Shown here: positions 1-10,059 of the stretch, piece by piece | How the letters are laid out: each line of letters starts with the position of its first letter | Position numbering within the stretch: position 1 is the stretch's first letter | Source of the DNA: Gnetum montanum | Lineage: Eukaryota; Streptophyta; Gnetopsida; Gnetales; Gnetaceae | DNA: 30,850 nucleotides | Reading direction: 5' to 3' | NCBI GenBank assembly: GCA_015680685.1 | Contig: MNCI01010471.1 | Location: 252,001 to 282,850, forward strand | The notes under the pieces: model-generated | What the model saw: the letters and a program-made list of their open reading frames with translations, nothing else | Databases searched by the model: none | What the model was told of the DNA's origin: nothing | Program-made: the position numbers and the translations under genes

Positions 1-337
1 GAGAAACTAATCGCGATGAGCAACCGATTCCTTAACTAGTCGTACACACCCGTAGATGCTCATAGTTAAGTCGTACTTACACCGCGCTATGAAAGCAATA
101 AATAACATTAAATAAATAACAAATAAATAAACTAAGTGAATGCTGCAATGATGAAGTAATCTCGATCTTTATTTCCGGTCATGTGCGTGTCCAAGTACGG
201 CACACTCGAATAAAGACACCGTACAATCACATTTACCACACTGCGAGCAGACACAGGAAAATTCTAACTCTGGAGAGATGAAACTGCCAGAGCTTTGCTA
301 CACTAAAACTGGGATGGAAATGAGGGAGAGCCACCTC

Positions 338-346
338 TTATTTATA
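338..346 (-). promoter_or_regulatory. TATA box of LTR family 3
   Basis: The minus strand reads TATAAATAA, followed by AGAGG. The plus-strand family member has the same TATAAATAAGAG at 27270. Distance from the LTR start (about 170 bp) fits a U3 promoter. Confidence 0.6.
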
Positions 347-360
347 GAAATTGCGGCTGA

Positions 361-480
361 TTGAGATATCGCGTACGTGATATCGCAGCCCATGATACAT
401 CGCATACGCGATATCGCGGCCCATGATACATCGCGACCCATGATATAACGTGGGTGCCTTATCGTGGGTGCCTTAACGCG
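361..480 (-). repeat. U3 repeat array with GATATC palindromes
   Basis: GATATC occurs at 365-370, 379-384 and 410-415, mostly followed by GC. CCCATGATA recurs three times and GTGGGTGCCTTA twice. The relative at 27184-27251 has a similar series, so this is probably a cis-regulatory array of the LTR promoter. This function is inferred from position only. Confidence 0.5.
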
Positions 481-761
481 GTCGCCAGCACTATGAGCAA
501 TTCAGGTCTCATCAAATGTTTTCAAAAAATATCAAATTACCATGCACATGGATTTGTTATTAGTCTCAATGAACCAAGGTGTCCTAGTGGATAACCCCCT
601 CTAACATTCTAGAGGAACCAATCAAACAAGATCAATGAGCCATGGAACATCCTTTCCTATCAAATGGTGCCTGTAGCAAGAGCCACACTGAGGCACTGAT
701 AATGGGGGTCAATCATAAAAATCAACTTCAAGAAGTCCATCTTCAACCAACCACAAACTCA

Positions 762-1800
762 GTGCTAGCTCCATCATCCACACACACAACAAACAATCAA
801 ACCATGTCATCATCTAACCATCACTCAATCATCAAAATATGGCAAACTAACATTGATGGTGGAGGGACTCAACGTTATTTTTACATAAACCAATAAAAGG
901 ATCATCAATCGAACATGTCATAGCATAATCCAAATCCCAACAATTTGACATGTTTCACAATAATTCCAAGATCATTAATCTTGCATGTCCCAAAAAATAT
1001 AATGGTTCAAGAATCTAAAACAATCCAATCAACCAAGATTATAAGAAAAATTTGAGAGATCCAACTCCTCCAAACTTCCAACATCCAATTACAAGACCAA
1101 GTTCAACAGACTACATGTACAAAATGTCCAAAGATTCACAATCAATTAAAAGTCATATTGTTTCAACAATTTGCAATGGGTAATATTCAAAAAAAAAAAA
1201 AAAATTTCCAAAGAGATATAGCAATTATAGGGATCAAAATTAGAAAATGATACACATCTCCCAATAACTTCACTAGAATTCAACATCTCAAACTATGATT
1301 TACTAGATAATAGGAGAACTACATACTACAAATGAAGCTCCTATAGCTCACACATTCGTATGAATTTCCTCATAATTTATGATTCATTTGAAAGCTAATA
1401 TTCATAGTTAGTTATGGTAGAAATATTTAAACAATTATAGGTCCATAGTAATAGATATCAATCCAACATTATAGGTAGTTAGAAATAGACATAAAATGAG
1501 TGAATGAGAGTAAATTTCATATGAATATATTAAATGATTATTTTTTTAAATTCTTGCACTTTAGTTGGAAATATAACATTTACATGTAAGCCTCATAAAA
1601 ATTTTAGGAGAAATTAAGCTACAGATAAGAATCTATTAATAGATGAATCCCTTTATGAGATTTCTATGTAAATTTAGACAACTTTGAAAGATGGAATCAT
1701 AAATCTCACCATACAAGATGATTTCTAGTGATTTAACTTGGATCTAGTTGGTATTTATATTATAAATATCTTATCAAAATTTTAAAACCAGAGACACTCA
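762..1800. repeat. 1039-bp LTR segment absent from the partner LTR
   Basis: The segment is bordered by ACTCA (757-761 and 1796-1800). The 5' LTR has a single ACTTA at 19235-19239 at the matching place. There are no TG..CA ends, inverted repeats or poly(A) at the edge, so deletion from the 5' LTR between short direct repeats is more likely than insertion here. It is AT-rich and holds an A run near 1186-1203. No coding seen. Confidence 0.6.
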
Positions 1801-2408
1801 ACACAGATATATATCCTTAACTCGAGGCCCTACTAAAATTCTTATGATTCTAGAAAGCATTGAAAGAATGACCTATAGCACCTTATCTACCATGAATTAC
1901 TATCTATGTCCTCATCAAGGCTGTAGATAATTGCATAAGAAATCCAAAAATGGGTATATTTTACTAAGCCCTATGTGAATCATCCTGAACCCTCCAAAAT
2001 GCAAAGTTCATAGAGACCACTTTAATTTTTTAAAAAATAACAAATCCACCATTAAAATTCTATATCCAAAACATTGTAGAAAAACATATCATAAATATAC
2101 TAGATCTATAATATTTTATGTTAATTAAAACAAAACCAAACCCCAATTTATGCAAATATTGATGAACTAAAACAACCACAAAAAGGAGGCCAAGATTACT
2201 TACCTAGAGTGTTGCTAGCTTCTATTAAGTGAGTCTTCCCATGTGCTCTCTAGACTAGTAATATCCTCACACTCCTCCAACCCAATAGCCCTCCAAACCA
2301 ATAGCTAAGAGGCCAAAAATACTTTGAGTTAAGGGAGTGTGTAGTAATTAAAGGATTCTTCCCTATTCCATCCACCTACAAAGCCCATGTGATCTAGGTA
2401 CCCTCTGT

Positions 2409-2460
2409 CATCTACTTCCAAGACCAATGTGACTCATCTACTTCCAAGACCAATGCAACT
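2409..2460. repeat. 26-bp tandem duplication
   Basis: Two units begin CATCTACTTCCAAGACCAAT, at 2409 and 2435. The 5' LTR has one unit at the matching place (near 19888), so the duplication arose after insertion. Confidence 0.75.
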
Positions 2461-2811
2461 CATCTATCTTCCTCCTCATTAATCTAATTAACAGCCAAGT
2501 TAAAATTAAAATTATAATTTACATGGATAAATCACATGTCATGCCATCATAGCCATACCATGCCCATGCCATAGCCTTCATGAGAACCTACCACAACTCA
2601 TTCACCTAGTTAGTGCACATCAATGATAGGTAAAAATCATGAATCGTGCATAATGTTAAAAATAAGTAAACATGAGTAATTAAAATTTATCATATGATAA
2701 GAGAAATTAATTATGCATATAAAAATTAATATTAATATTATTAATCATCCTCAACAACTCTACAAACAAGGAAAAAATTTATTAAACTTTACTAAAATAT
2801 GTGTTGTTACA

Positions 2812-2824
2812 TCCTCCCCTCCTT
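2812..2824 (-). other. Polypurine tract of element 1
   Basis: The minus strand reads AAGGAGGGGAGGA directly before TGTAACA, the start of the 3' LTR. This is the plus-strand primer site for reverse transcription and fixes the element's orientation. Confidence 0.85.
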
Positions 2825-2837
2825 AAGAATCTTCATC

Positions 2838-3020
2838 CTAGAAGATTTCAGGATGCATTGCATACATATCAAACCCAAGTTCTGAAGTTGATTGTTGAGA
2901 ATCATGATGACTCCACAAGACCTTCATCATTGGAACTAATTTGCTATGCAACGAATGTATCATGCGATCTATAATCTTAATTGGATGTTTAATATACGAA
3001 GCATCAACTTGAAGTTGCAC
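2838..3020 (-). pseudogene. Chromodomain at the C-terminus of element 1 Pol
   Basis: This 60-codon open stretch ends at a stop (2838-2840) just before the polypurine tract, where chromoviruses carry their chromodomain. It has the expected KVLW strand, a spaced acidic ELGFDM segment where the family has xTWExxxxM, and the usual ending with P-E-I-F. The tryptophan of the TWE motif reads S, so chromatin binding would be doubtful. In the family this domain steers integrase to marked heterochromatin. It continues in frame upstream to the integrase tail (VFHVSMLRHYIP, about 3058-3095), separated by one stop. Confidence 0.7.
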
Positions 3021-3055
3021 TTTAGACCAATCTACTACATGTCATTCATTTGGAA

Positions 3056-4100
3056 TATAATGTCGTAACATGGACACATGAAATACATCATTCATGCTAG
3101 AGAGTTATGGTGGTAGACACACTTGATATGCCACCTCTCCACTTCATTGCAAAACATCAAAGGATCTAATGTAATGAGAGGACAGTTTACCTTTTCTTCC
3201 CGCATCAAGCTCTTCAGTGATGAGATTTGAATGAACACCTTGTCTTCTACAACAAACTCAAGAGGCCTCTTTCTCTAATTTATGTAGCTCACTTGATGAT
3301 CTTGAGTAGCCTTGAGCCACTAATTAATTACATTTATTTGCTTCATATTGTGAAGGATAATGTTGGAGCTAATCTATTATCTATCCTTAATTTCATACCA
3401 ACACAATGGTGTTCTATAAGGTCTACCATACAAGATCTCATATGGTTCCACCTTCAAAGTTTTCTAATAGCTATTGTTGTAGAAAAACTTTGACAATGGT
3501 AACAGACCATTCCAAGAGTCTAAAAACTATAGAGTTCATGCTTGAATCATGTCTTCTAACACCTAGTTAACTCATTCAACCTTTCCATCTATTTGAGGAT
3601 GATATGTTGAACTCAAGTTCAGCCTACTAACTAAGGTGTATCATAAAAGCTAACCAAAATCAAGAGGTGAATTTGGCATTGTGATTTGACACAATCTTGG
3701 TAGGAATGCCATGCTGTTAAATAATCTTAGTAATGAATAATAGTGCTACATCCTTAGCACTAGTTGAAGTCCTTATAGCAAGAAAGTGAGTAGACTTTGT
3801 TAACAAGTCAACCATTACAAGGATAACATTCTTACAACCCTTAGCATGAGGTAATCTAGTAATGAAGTCCATACTAATAACCTTCCACTTCCACTCTTGA
3901 ATTGCATGAGGGTACAAGTTGCCACATGGTCATTGATGCTCTATCTTAACTTGTTGACAGATTGAGCACTTTGGTACAAATTCTCCAATGTACTTCTTCA
4001 TTCTTGCTCACTAGTACAACTTCTTTAGCATTTGGTACATTTTGTCACTACCTAAATGCATTTGAAGTCGACTGAGTTAAGCCTCCTATAGTAAACATTA
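3056..4100 (-). pseudogene. Integrase of element 1, broken
   Basis: In order on the minus strand: a zinc-finger remnant with KCSICQQ (about 3940-3965), the linker GNLYPHAIQEWKWKVISMDF, the first catalytic Asp in SMDFITRLP, then VMVDLLTKSTHFLA. The open part is 3717-3917. The second catalytic site reads IVSNHNAKF where the family has an Asp, and the change is at 3684-3686 (AAT). Downstream is a tail ending VFHVSMLR. Several stops and at least one frameshift separate these blocks, so no active enzyme is possible. Family function: joining retrotransposon cDNA to host DNA. Confidence 0.85.
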
Positions 4101-4379
4101 CTACAAGATAACAAGTATACACATCTAACCCTTATGATAAATTATTCTTAATGCATCTATTGTGACTAATGAATTAGTAGATTTGTTAAGATACATGCAC
4201 CATGGGTCACATCCCTACTTTACCCAGATATTGTTTGGTACATCAAACTAGATCACTAGGCTATAGAATTTATCGGTCACCTCACTCAAAGCATCTACAA
4301 ACATATTTATTTTGCTTGGCCAGTATAGGATAGTAAAATCAAAGTCAACTAATAACTCTATTCATCTTCACTACCATAG

Positions 4380-4654
4380 GTTTAACTATGGTTTATTCAT
4401 TAGATATTAGAGCTCTTTATGATTGGTCCAAATTGTTAATTTCTCTCCAAAGAGTTACTAATGTTAAACCCTCACTAATGTTAAACCCTCAAGAAAAACA
4501 CTACTGCTTCCAACTTAAGATCATGGGTAGGATAGTGTGTCTTATGAAGCTTTAATTATCTTGAGGCATATGCTATCACCTTGTGCTTCTACATAAGAAC
4601 ACATCCATACCCTTCTCTTGATGCATCTATGCATACATCAAAGGATTCACTTGG
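4380..4654 (-). pseudogene. RNase H of element 1, C-terminal part (split)
   Basis: Minus-strand translation gives SFDVCIDASREGYGCVLM, stop, KHKVIAYASR, stop, LKLHKTHYPTHDLKLEA, which is the standard Ty3/gypsy RNase H core with its first catalytic Asp (IDAS). The N-terminal part lies 11.6 kb away at 16238-16320, separated by element 2. A 17-bp tandem duplication (4457-4473, 4474-4490, unit ACTAATGTTAAACCCTC) also disrupts the frame. RNase H removes the RNA strand during cDNA synthesis. Confidence 0.85.
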
Positions 4655-4659
4655 GGTAG
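4655..4659. other. Target-site duplication of element 2, left copy
   Basis: Bases ggtag lie immediately before the LTR start TGTTGG. The right copy is agtag at 16233-16237. Four of five bases match, and only one copy is needed to keep the host RNase H frame. Confidence 0.8.
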
Positions 4660-7602
4660 TGTTGGCGACTATTTGGGACCAAACCACCAATGATTAGGTC
4701 TCCAATCTCATGATCAAGATAATAGGAAACAAAGTTGTTCTTCAAATAGGATTTAGGTGCTTGTTGATCTCATGCAACACCAAGGCCCAGATACCTCCAA
4801 ATAGACTCAGTAGTTATAAAATGAACTAAACATGAGTACGTGTTTGTTATTGTGAATGTTGAAATGGTTAGATTGTGTATGAAATTGTAATAGGCTATAA
4901 TAAAAGAAATTTAGCTAACTTTGTTAAATACTATGAGTTGTTGAAGGTTCCTATTTTGTCAAATCACTTAGTCTATATAATCTCTATAGTACATTACATG
5001 TAGCAAATAAAATTTCACAAAAATGTTTGATCACAATTCTGTCAATCTACTCCTAATTTTCCCCAGAGGAAAAATTCCATAAGAAAACTAGAAATAGAGT
5101 GAGATTCAATAGGTTTTAGAAAGAGAAAAGAAAAGAAAGTAGATTTTCATGGGGTCTCAAACATTTAAGCAAGATAAATTGATATGAAAAAACACTTCAC
5201 AATAAAGCTATTCTAATTTAATCTATTATGAATTGTCCAAACCCTCTGAGCTCAACAAGAAATTTCATAAAAGACACTCATTGAGCTACCAAAATGCTTT
5301 GTAAATGACAAAGTACAAGCTTCTATTTGGCTAGTTAAAATTCATCAAGAATTACAAAAAATAGAACTTCTAGAAAAATTTGAAAATTTCAAGATTGTAA
5401 TATTAAGGCAATATACTTTATAAATAAAGAAGCTATTTCAATCATCTAAAAGTATCATCGATTTTCTAGATTTCATAAACTTAAATAGACAATTTCTATA
5501 AGACATTACTATTAAATCGCTCAAGATGGTTTTCTTCAACACGAGCTCTTATATGACAAACCTTAATAGAAGTCAAATATTGCACAAAAAGAGAGCTATA
5601 AAGACAACCTAGAAAAATCAAAAATTTAATGCCAAGCATTATACTATCTAAACCATTAGCTAAGAAACTAAAAAAATGGGAAGAAATGAACTCATAGGAT
5701 TAAAAAACAGTAGTTGAATTAATGTTTTTAGTATGCCATGCTTTACAAAAAATCTTCAATGTTCTTCAAAGTTTCTCTACCCAAATCCTTCCCCATAAAT
5801 CTACCTTTTGAAATCCTTTTTATAGTGGTCTCAAGGTAGTTACAATCATAATGAGAAGGGATGTTACCAATATCCAAGGGATTAATTCATAACCACCCTA
5901 AGAAGTTATACTTTTATAGGAATTTATTAGAAATTTAAGCCAAAGTTGGCAAGTGTCATCTTAGTTACAACTATCATGGAGATTTAGTTATTCAACAAAA
6001 GGAAGTTACAACTTCTATAGAAAATAAAGCTATGGTTGAAAAATGTCCATAAATCATTTTTCTTTTCTTTAAAAAATTTAACACTGAATTTAAATTCGTA
6101 ACCATATAAATCATGCTCATTCATCTTTCTTTGTGAGCTTGAACCTCCATCTTTACTCACCCTTTCTATCTGCATTTCCTTTGTCTTTGGCAGATTGAGA
6201 ATCACTAGTGTCTTATTATTATTATTATTTTATTTTTTTTAAAACTTTGGCACATATGCTAAAGTTCGATCACCAACATTAATACAGTCAATCCTTTACC
6301 ATTTATTTTTCTAGGCCTTGGCATTGGTGCAAAAGTATGAAATGTGGTGTCACATAGGTACAAATCAAAAGTGCATGGTCCATTAGCAAAGCTTATGACT
6401 CATGCTTCATCGTGTAAGTGAAACAAATTGTAGAACAAGGGTTCATGACCTATCTTGTTATGGGGGATGAGGATGATTAGGTGGTGCATAGGTGTAGCAA
6501 GCTCTGTTACTACTGTTCTAGGCATGATCACCAAGTATGATCATTGCATATGAGGAAGGTCCAAAGGGTCGAATGTTCAATGCTGTAGGAGTGTCAATGA
6601 AATCTGCAACCGACATTTTTGAGGACATTAGAGCAACATCTTACGTGGACTTGGCTATATAACTACTTAAAAGGAACAACAAAAATTTGAGCAGGTAGTG
6701 TAGTCCATGTTGGGTAATCAAGGAATTGCAAGTAGATTTAGTATGAAACATTGTTGCCTGAATGGCCCTAATCTAGGATACACATGCAACAACATGCGTG
6801 AGGAGGCCCTGCACTTGCTCATAGAAAGTTTAGGAAGAAACCTAGCCAGATGTTGTTGAGTTAATAGCCATGCTCCTCTCCATGGTTAGATTACTTTTAT
6901 ATATTTTTTTATATATGCCCTGATCTCCATGATTTGTTAATTTATTTATAGACCATTCTGTAGTGTTTTTCCTTACTTTGATCTACTATTCTTGTTAGCA
7001 TAAGTGACTACTTATGTTTCTCTATATTTGCAAGAAGAGGTCACATTACCCTTATACACTATTTTATGTTGTCTTTTTTTTTTTAAATTTTTTTTTGAGT
7101 AATGACTTGTTGCCTAGTTTCTATTTCCCCCTCCCCCTTTTTTTCTCCTTTTGTTCATCAAATAATTGGGCTGTATAAGCTTCCCAGTTGTAGAGTTAGA
7201 CAAAGGATATTGTATCGATTCCTTGCCTATGTATCCAGAATATGATTATGATGATTAGTTAATAATGGTTTTGGTGAGAAGGTTTAGAGGCTTGTGTTGT
7301 TTCTAGTATCTATGGAAGATCATGATTTCTTGTTAAAGCATGTGATGATTGAAATTTTATTGGTGCATAATGAATTCCTTTTCAATCATTTCAACCTTGG
7401 AGTGATAAACAAAAATGCCCTCAATTGGAACTCATGACTAATAGACAGCTGAAGCTAGTTTACAATCCCAAATAATCATCATTCTTCCATCATCTAACAA
7501 ATACAATTTGTACTACTTTTATTTTTATTAACATAGAACCAATACCTATTTTTCCTCTTACTTAAAGAAAACTGATCCATACTATGGTCAAATGTGCTAA
7601 TA
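4660..7602 (-). repeat. 3' LTR of element 2
   Basis: Direct repeat of 13315-16232. Shared strings include GATACCTCCAAATAGACT, AATGAACTAAACATGAGTA and AGGCAATATACTTTATAAAT. Plus-strand edges are TGTTGG and GTGCTAATA; the terminal CA has become TA. It holds an ATT microsatellite near 6212-6230. Short open frames inside it (for example 5984-6205) are not conserved in the partner LTR. Confidence 0.9.
6894..6903 (-). promoter_or_regulatory. Possible TATA box of the element 2 LTR
   Basis: The minus strand reads TATATAAAAG about 700 bp into the LTR. The partner LTR has TATATAAAAAA at the corresponding place (about 15568-15580). Plausible by position only. Confidence 0.3.
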
Positions 7603-7606
7603 TTTC

Positions 7607-7624
7607 ATGCCCCCCCCTCTTTGA
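7607..7624 (-). other. Polypurine tract of element 2
   Basis: The minus strand reads CAAAGAGGGGGGGGCATG just upstream of the 3' LTR. The G run is long, as in many plant gypsy elements. Confirms minus orientation. Confidence 0.75.
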
Positions 7625-7816
7625 ACATTAGCTAAGAAACATAAATTTTATTCGAAACACATTTTTTTAATAGAAAAATAGAAATATTTTTTGAGGAAAA
7701 GTTCCATCAAACTTAAGGTCTAATGGAATAAAAACCAGACTCCTAATAAAACTTAGGAAATTGTACAAACAAAATCTTATACAGATTATTCTAAAGGTGG
7801 AAATAGAATAGTTAAG

Positions 7817-8299
7817 TTAACTTTTTAAAGGAATCCTCATATTGTGAATCCTCTCATATTTAATTTTGGTAGTTATAAAGACTCTTCCCTCTTCCTCTTG
7901 CCTAGTTGAAGCTTCAACTTGGTCTTCATCCTTAACTTCAACAACTATCTTTGTCTTGTTTTCATCCAATTCTTTGGTTGTTGATTTTTGAGGTTCTTCC
8001 CAACTAGTTGCTTCTTTGTCTTGAGACATGAAAGCCTCTCCCCAAGAATCATCCTGATTAAAATCTCCTTGGAATTTAGCTTTAGTGGTGCATTGATGAA
8101 AGTTGCTCCAAACATTGGAATGTATTGAGCAACCACAAGTAAGAAAACTAAACTCATCCAAAAGCCGAAGTAAGAAAGGGCTTTCACTAGATGCTCCATG
8201 GATGGTTGCCTTACAATAGGTTCTCATGACATGCTTTGGGTAGCATCCCTTAACATATGGGATAAAAGGCCTTCTTGCTACAATCTCTACAAGAACCAT
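7817..8299 (-). CDS. Unrecognised 160-codon open frame between integrase and 3' LTR of element 2
   Basis: This is one of the longest open frames in the window. The first ATG is at 8299, and the frame could extend in phase to a GTG at 8323. I do not recognise the protein. The first third is basic with several Cys (KGCYPKH, RTYCKA). The last half is hydrophilic and charged, with many D/E/K (for example ENKTKIVVEVKDEDQVEAS). A second frame overlapping it (7945-8199) encodes a clear hydrophobic stretch, FWMSLVFLLVVAQYIP, so the original protein may have had a membrane segment now split by frameshifts. TATATAAAG at 8384-8392 sits about 85 bp upstream of the ATG. It could be an extra gene of the element, a captured host fragment or a chance frame. 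Confidence 0.35.
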   Translation of the reverse strand: MVLVEIVARRPFIPYVKGCYPKHVMRTYCKATIHGASSESPFLLRLLDEFSFLTCGCSIHSNVWSNFHQCTTKAKFQGDFNQDDSWGEAFMSQDKEATSWEEPQKSTTKELDENKTKIVVEVKDEDQVEASTRQEEEGRVFITTKIKYERIHNMRIPLKS

Positions 8300-8383
8300 C
8301 TTTCTCACACTTAAACACTTCACTTGGTTTTCTCACTCAAGTGTTGAATTGAGAAATGATGTATTTCCAAGAAATTCACTTCT

Positions 8384-8392
8384 CTTTATATA
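8384..8392 (-). promoter_or_regulatory. TATA-like box upstream of the 160-codon frame
   Basis: The minus strand reads TATATAAAG, about 85 bp upstream of the ATG at 8299. Spacing would suit a plant core promoter with a short leader. In AT-rich DNA such a string can occur by chance. Confidence 0.35.
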
Positions 8393-8399
8393 GTGTAAT

Positions 8400-8855
8400 A
8401 TAAATTTAAAATTCCAACCAATTCCATCAACCAAATTTCCCACTTAGCCAAAACTTATTTAATTTCCATCATTATATAGTTGGCTCATTTAAATTCTACT
8501 ATTTTGTTGTTAAAATTAATTTGCCACTATGTAGTTATATAAACTGCTACTCCCACTTACACACATCATAGGTAATGATTATGTTGAAATCATATAAATT
8601 TAATATTTAAACTAACACTTTAAATTTAATATTTAAACTAATACTCTAACATATACATATTTTATTATATCATATATACTTTTCTAAGCATACGTATAGG
8701 ACATATATGTTATTATATAAGTTTGTATATATATTATTTATTATATATATTACTATATAAAATTTTATTACTTACTTCTATTTATACTCAATATTATTAT
8801 AGTTATATGCATATATATATTAGTATATTATATACATGTGTGTGTGCGTATTCAA
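8400..8855. repeat. AT-rich low-complexity region with a short tandem duplication
   Basis: Between integrase and the 160-codon frame. AAATTTAATATTTAAACTAA occurs twice at about 8596-8643, followed by irregular TA runs (8700-8840) and TGTGTGTG near 8838. Open frames here are composition artefacts. Confidence 0.6.
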
Positions 8856-8859
8856 GTTG

Positions 8860-10020
8860 TGGGTGGTTTCTTGAAATAATGTTTTATACAAAAACTGCAA
8901 TTTCATCCCACTTAATGTGGAAAACTTGTATGTGTCTTTTGAGAATTGTTTCTTGATCTGAAATGGACTAGTCCATATTGCTAAAAATTTATTTGGCTTA
9001 TTCATATTCCATAATAATACTAGATCACTGATGTTAAAAGTCCTTTTCAAAGTCTTTCTATCGAACCATCTTTTAACTTGAGAAACATTCTTTAATAAAT
9101 TATCTTTAGCTCTATTCATTTCATCTTTTCATTTGATGAGTAAGATTAAAAAAATTCTATCTTTATTGGGTATTTCACTATACTTTTGCACAAAATTAGA
9201 GGCTAAACTTATAATCTTGTTTGTAACTCTTGTAAGCAAATCATAGATTAAGTTATAAGCTAATGTTTCAATAGCCTTCTTAAATCTAATATGGTTGGTC
9301 CATAATGTAGATTATAGGTAATCGATCCAATTTCCTAGATTCCCATCTACCAACTTTTTAATGTAGAAAATAAGCTTTTTATTTGTAGATTTAATTAACC
9401 CATTTTCTCAAGGATAATAATTTGAAGAAGAAAATAGAAAGATTCATTAGATTGAAAAGTAGGTCCATTATTGCATACCAATACTTTAGGTAGACCAAAA
9501 TGACTTGGAATTTGTCCTTCTAAAAACTTAATTATGTTTAATGTTGAACTTTTCCTTAGAGATTTTTCTTTAGACCATTTGGTAAAGTAATCGATAGCCA
9601 TGAGAATAAACTTATGCCTAGTTCTCAAAGGAGTAATTGTGCCAATAAAATCTAAGCCCCATTGCTAAAATGGTCTATTTACAATTACTAGTTTTTACAG
9701 AGTGATTACCTTTTTTATTTTTGGTTCATGAATTTGACATTTGTAACATCTTTGAATTCTTGAACTAATATATTGGTACATACTAGGCCAATAAAAATCA
9801 TAATAGAGTATATGTTGCATGGTGGACTTAGGAGATTCATAAAATAAATTAGAATGATCATGGAATTATTGAAGAATAGGATTGATTTGATCATTATGAA
9901 TACATTTCAACGAAATTCCTCTGAAGTCTTTTCTATATAAGATTCCAACATTAACCATAAATTTATTTTCTCTTTTGAAAAAATCTCTCTTATGACTTAC
10001 AGTTAAGTTATTTGGAACCT
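8860..10020 (-). pseudogene. Integrase of element 2, broken
   Basis: Minus-strand order: zinc-finger part with FYWPSMYQYI and CYKCQ (about 9740-9800), first catalytic Asp in WGLDFIGTI, then FILMAIDYFTKW and IPSHFGLPKVLV (open at 9395-9628), and the C-terminal region with RWFDRKTLKR, DLVLLWN and IWTSPFQI (open at 8820-9119). The second catalytic site reads CNNGP instead of DNGP (Asn codon at 9470-9472). Stops and a frameshift lie between the blocks. The order and spacing match Tat-type integrases, without a chromodomain. Confidence 0.88.
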
Positions 10021-10059
10021 TTTCATATTAAGGCATTCATGAATTTCATCATACTAATT

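Larger units (their letters stand above)
1..514 (-). repeat. LTR of family 3, left end outside the window
   Basis: Read on the minus strand this is a promoter-bearing LTR. It starts TGATGAG at 514, has a U3 rich in GATATC palindromes (365-480), a TATA box near 338-346 and a transcribed part containing CCAGAGTTAGAATT and GAAATAAAGA. The same landmarks occur in the same order in the plus-strand LTR starting at 27173, so the two are one family. The inner boundary is sharp: from 515 the sequence becomes the 3' LTR of element 1, alignable with 18940 onward. Because the 5' end of the LTR faces right, it is either a 5' LTR whose body lies left of the window or a solo LTR. It is strikingly CpG-rich, suggesting a younger insertion than its neighbours. 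Confidence 0.75.
515..2811 (-). repeat. 3' LTR of element 1, truncated
   Basis: Its minus-strand start TGTAACAACA at 2811 abuts the polypurine tract. It aligns with the 5' LTR in blocks 515-761 with 18940-19240, and 1801-2811 with 19240-20260. Shared strings include CATGCACATGGATTTGTTAT and GAATGACCTATAGCACCTTA. Segment 762-1800 has no counterpart in the other LTR. The part corresponding to 17971-18940 is missing because family 3 begins at 514. The open plus-strand frame at 642-896 is antisense to the LTR and I do not treat it as a gene. Confidence 0.85.

Noticed and set aside
361-480. CRISPR-like spaced repeats
   Set aside because: Repeats are 6-12 bp, irregularly spaced and in the U3 of a plant LTR. 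They are promoter elements or chance, not an array.
642-896. 84-codon plus-strand frame, similar to one at 19111-19211
   Set aside because: Similarity comes from both lying in the LTRs of element 1, antisense to it. The frame in the second LTR ends early and is not conserved as protein.
3227-3493. 88-codon plus-strand frame
   Set aside because: Lies antisense to the integrase of element 1, whose minus-strand motifs are clear. Same for 10982-11185 over RT.
8723-8956. 77-codon plus-strand frame rich in Tyr and Ile
   Set aside because: Product of a TA-rich low-complexity tract overlapping the integrase C-terminus on the minus strand.
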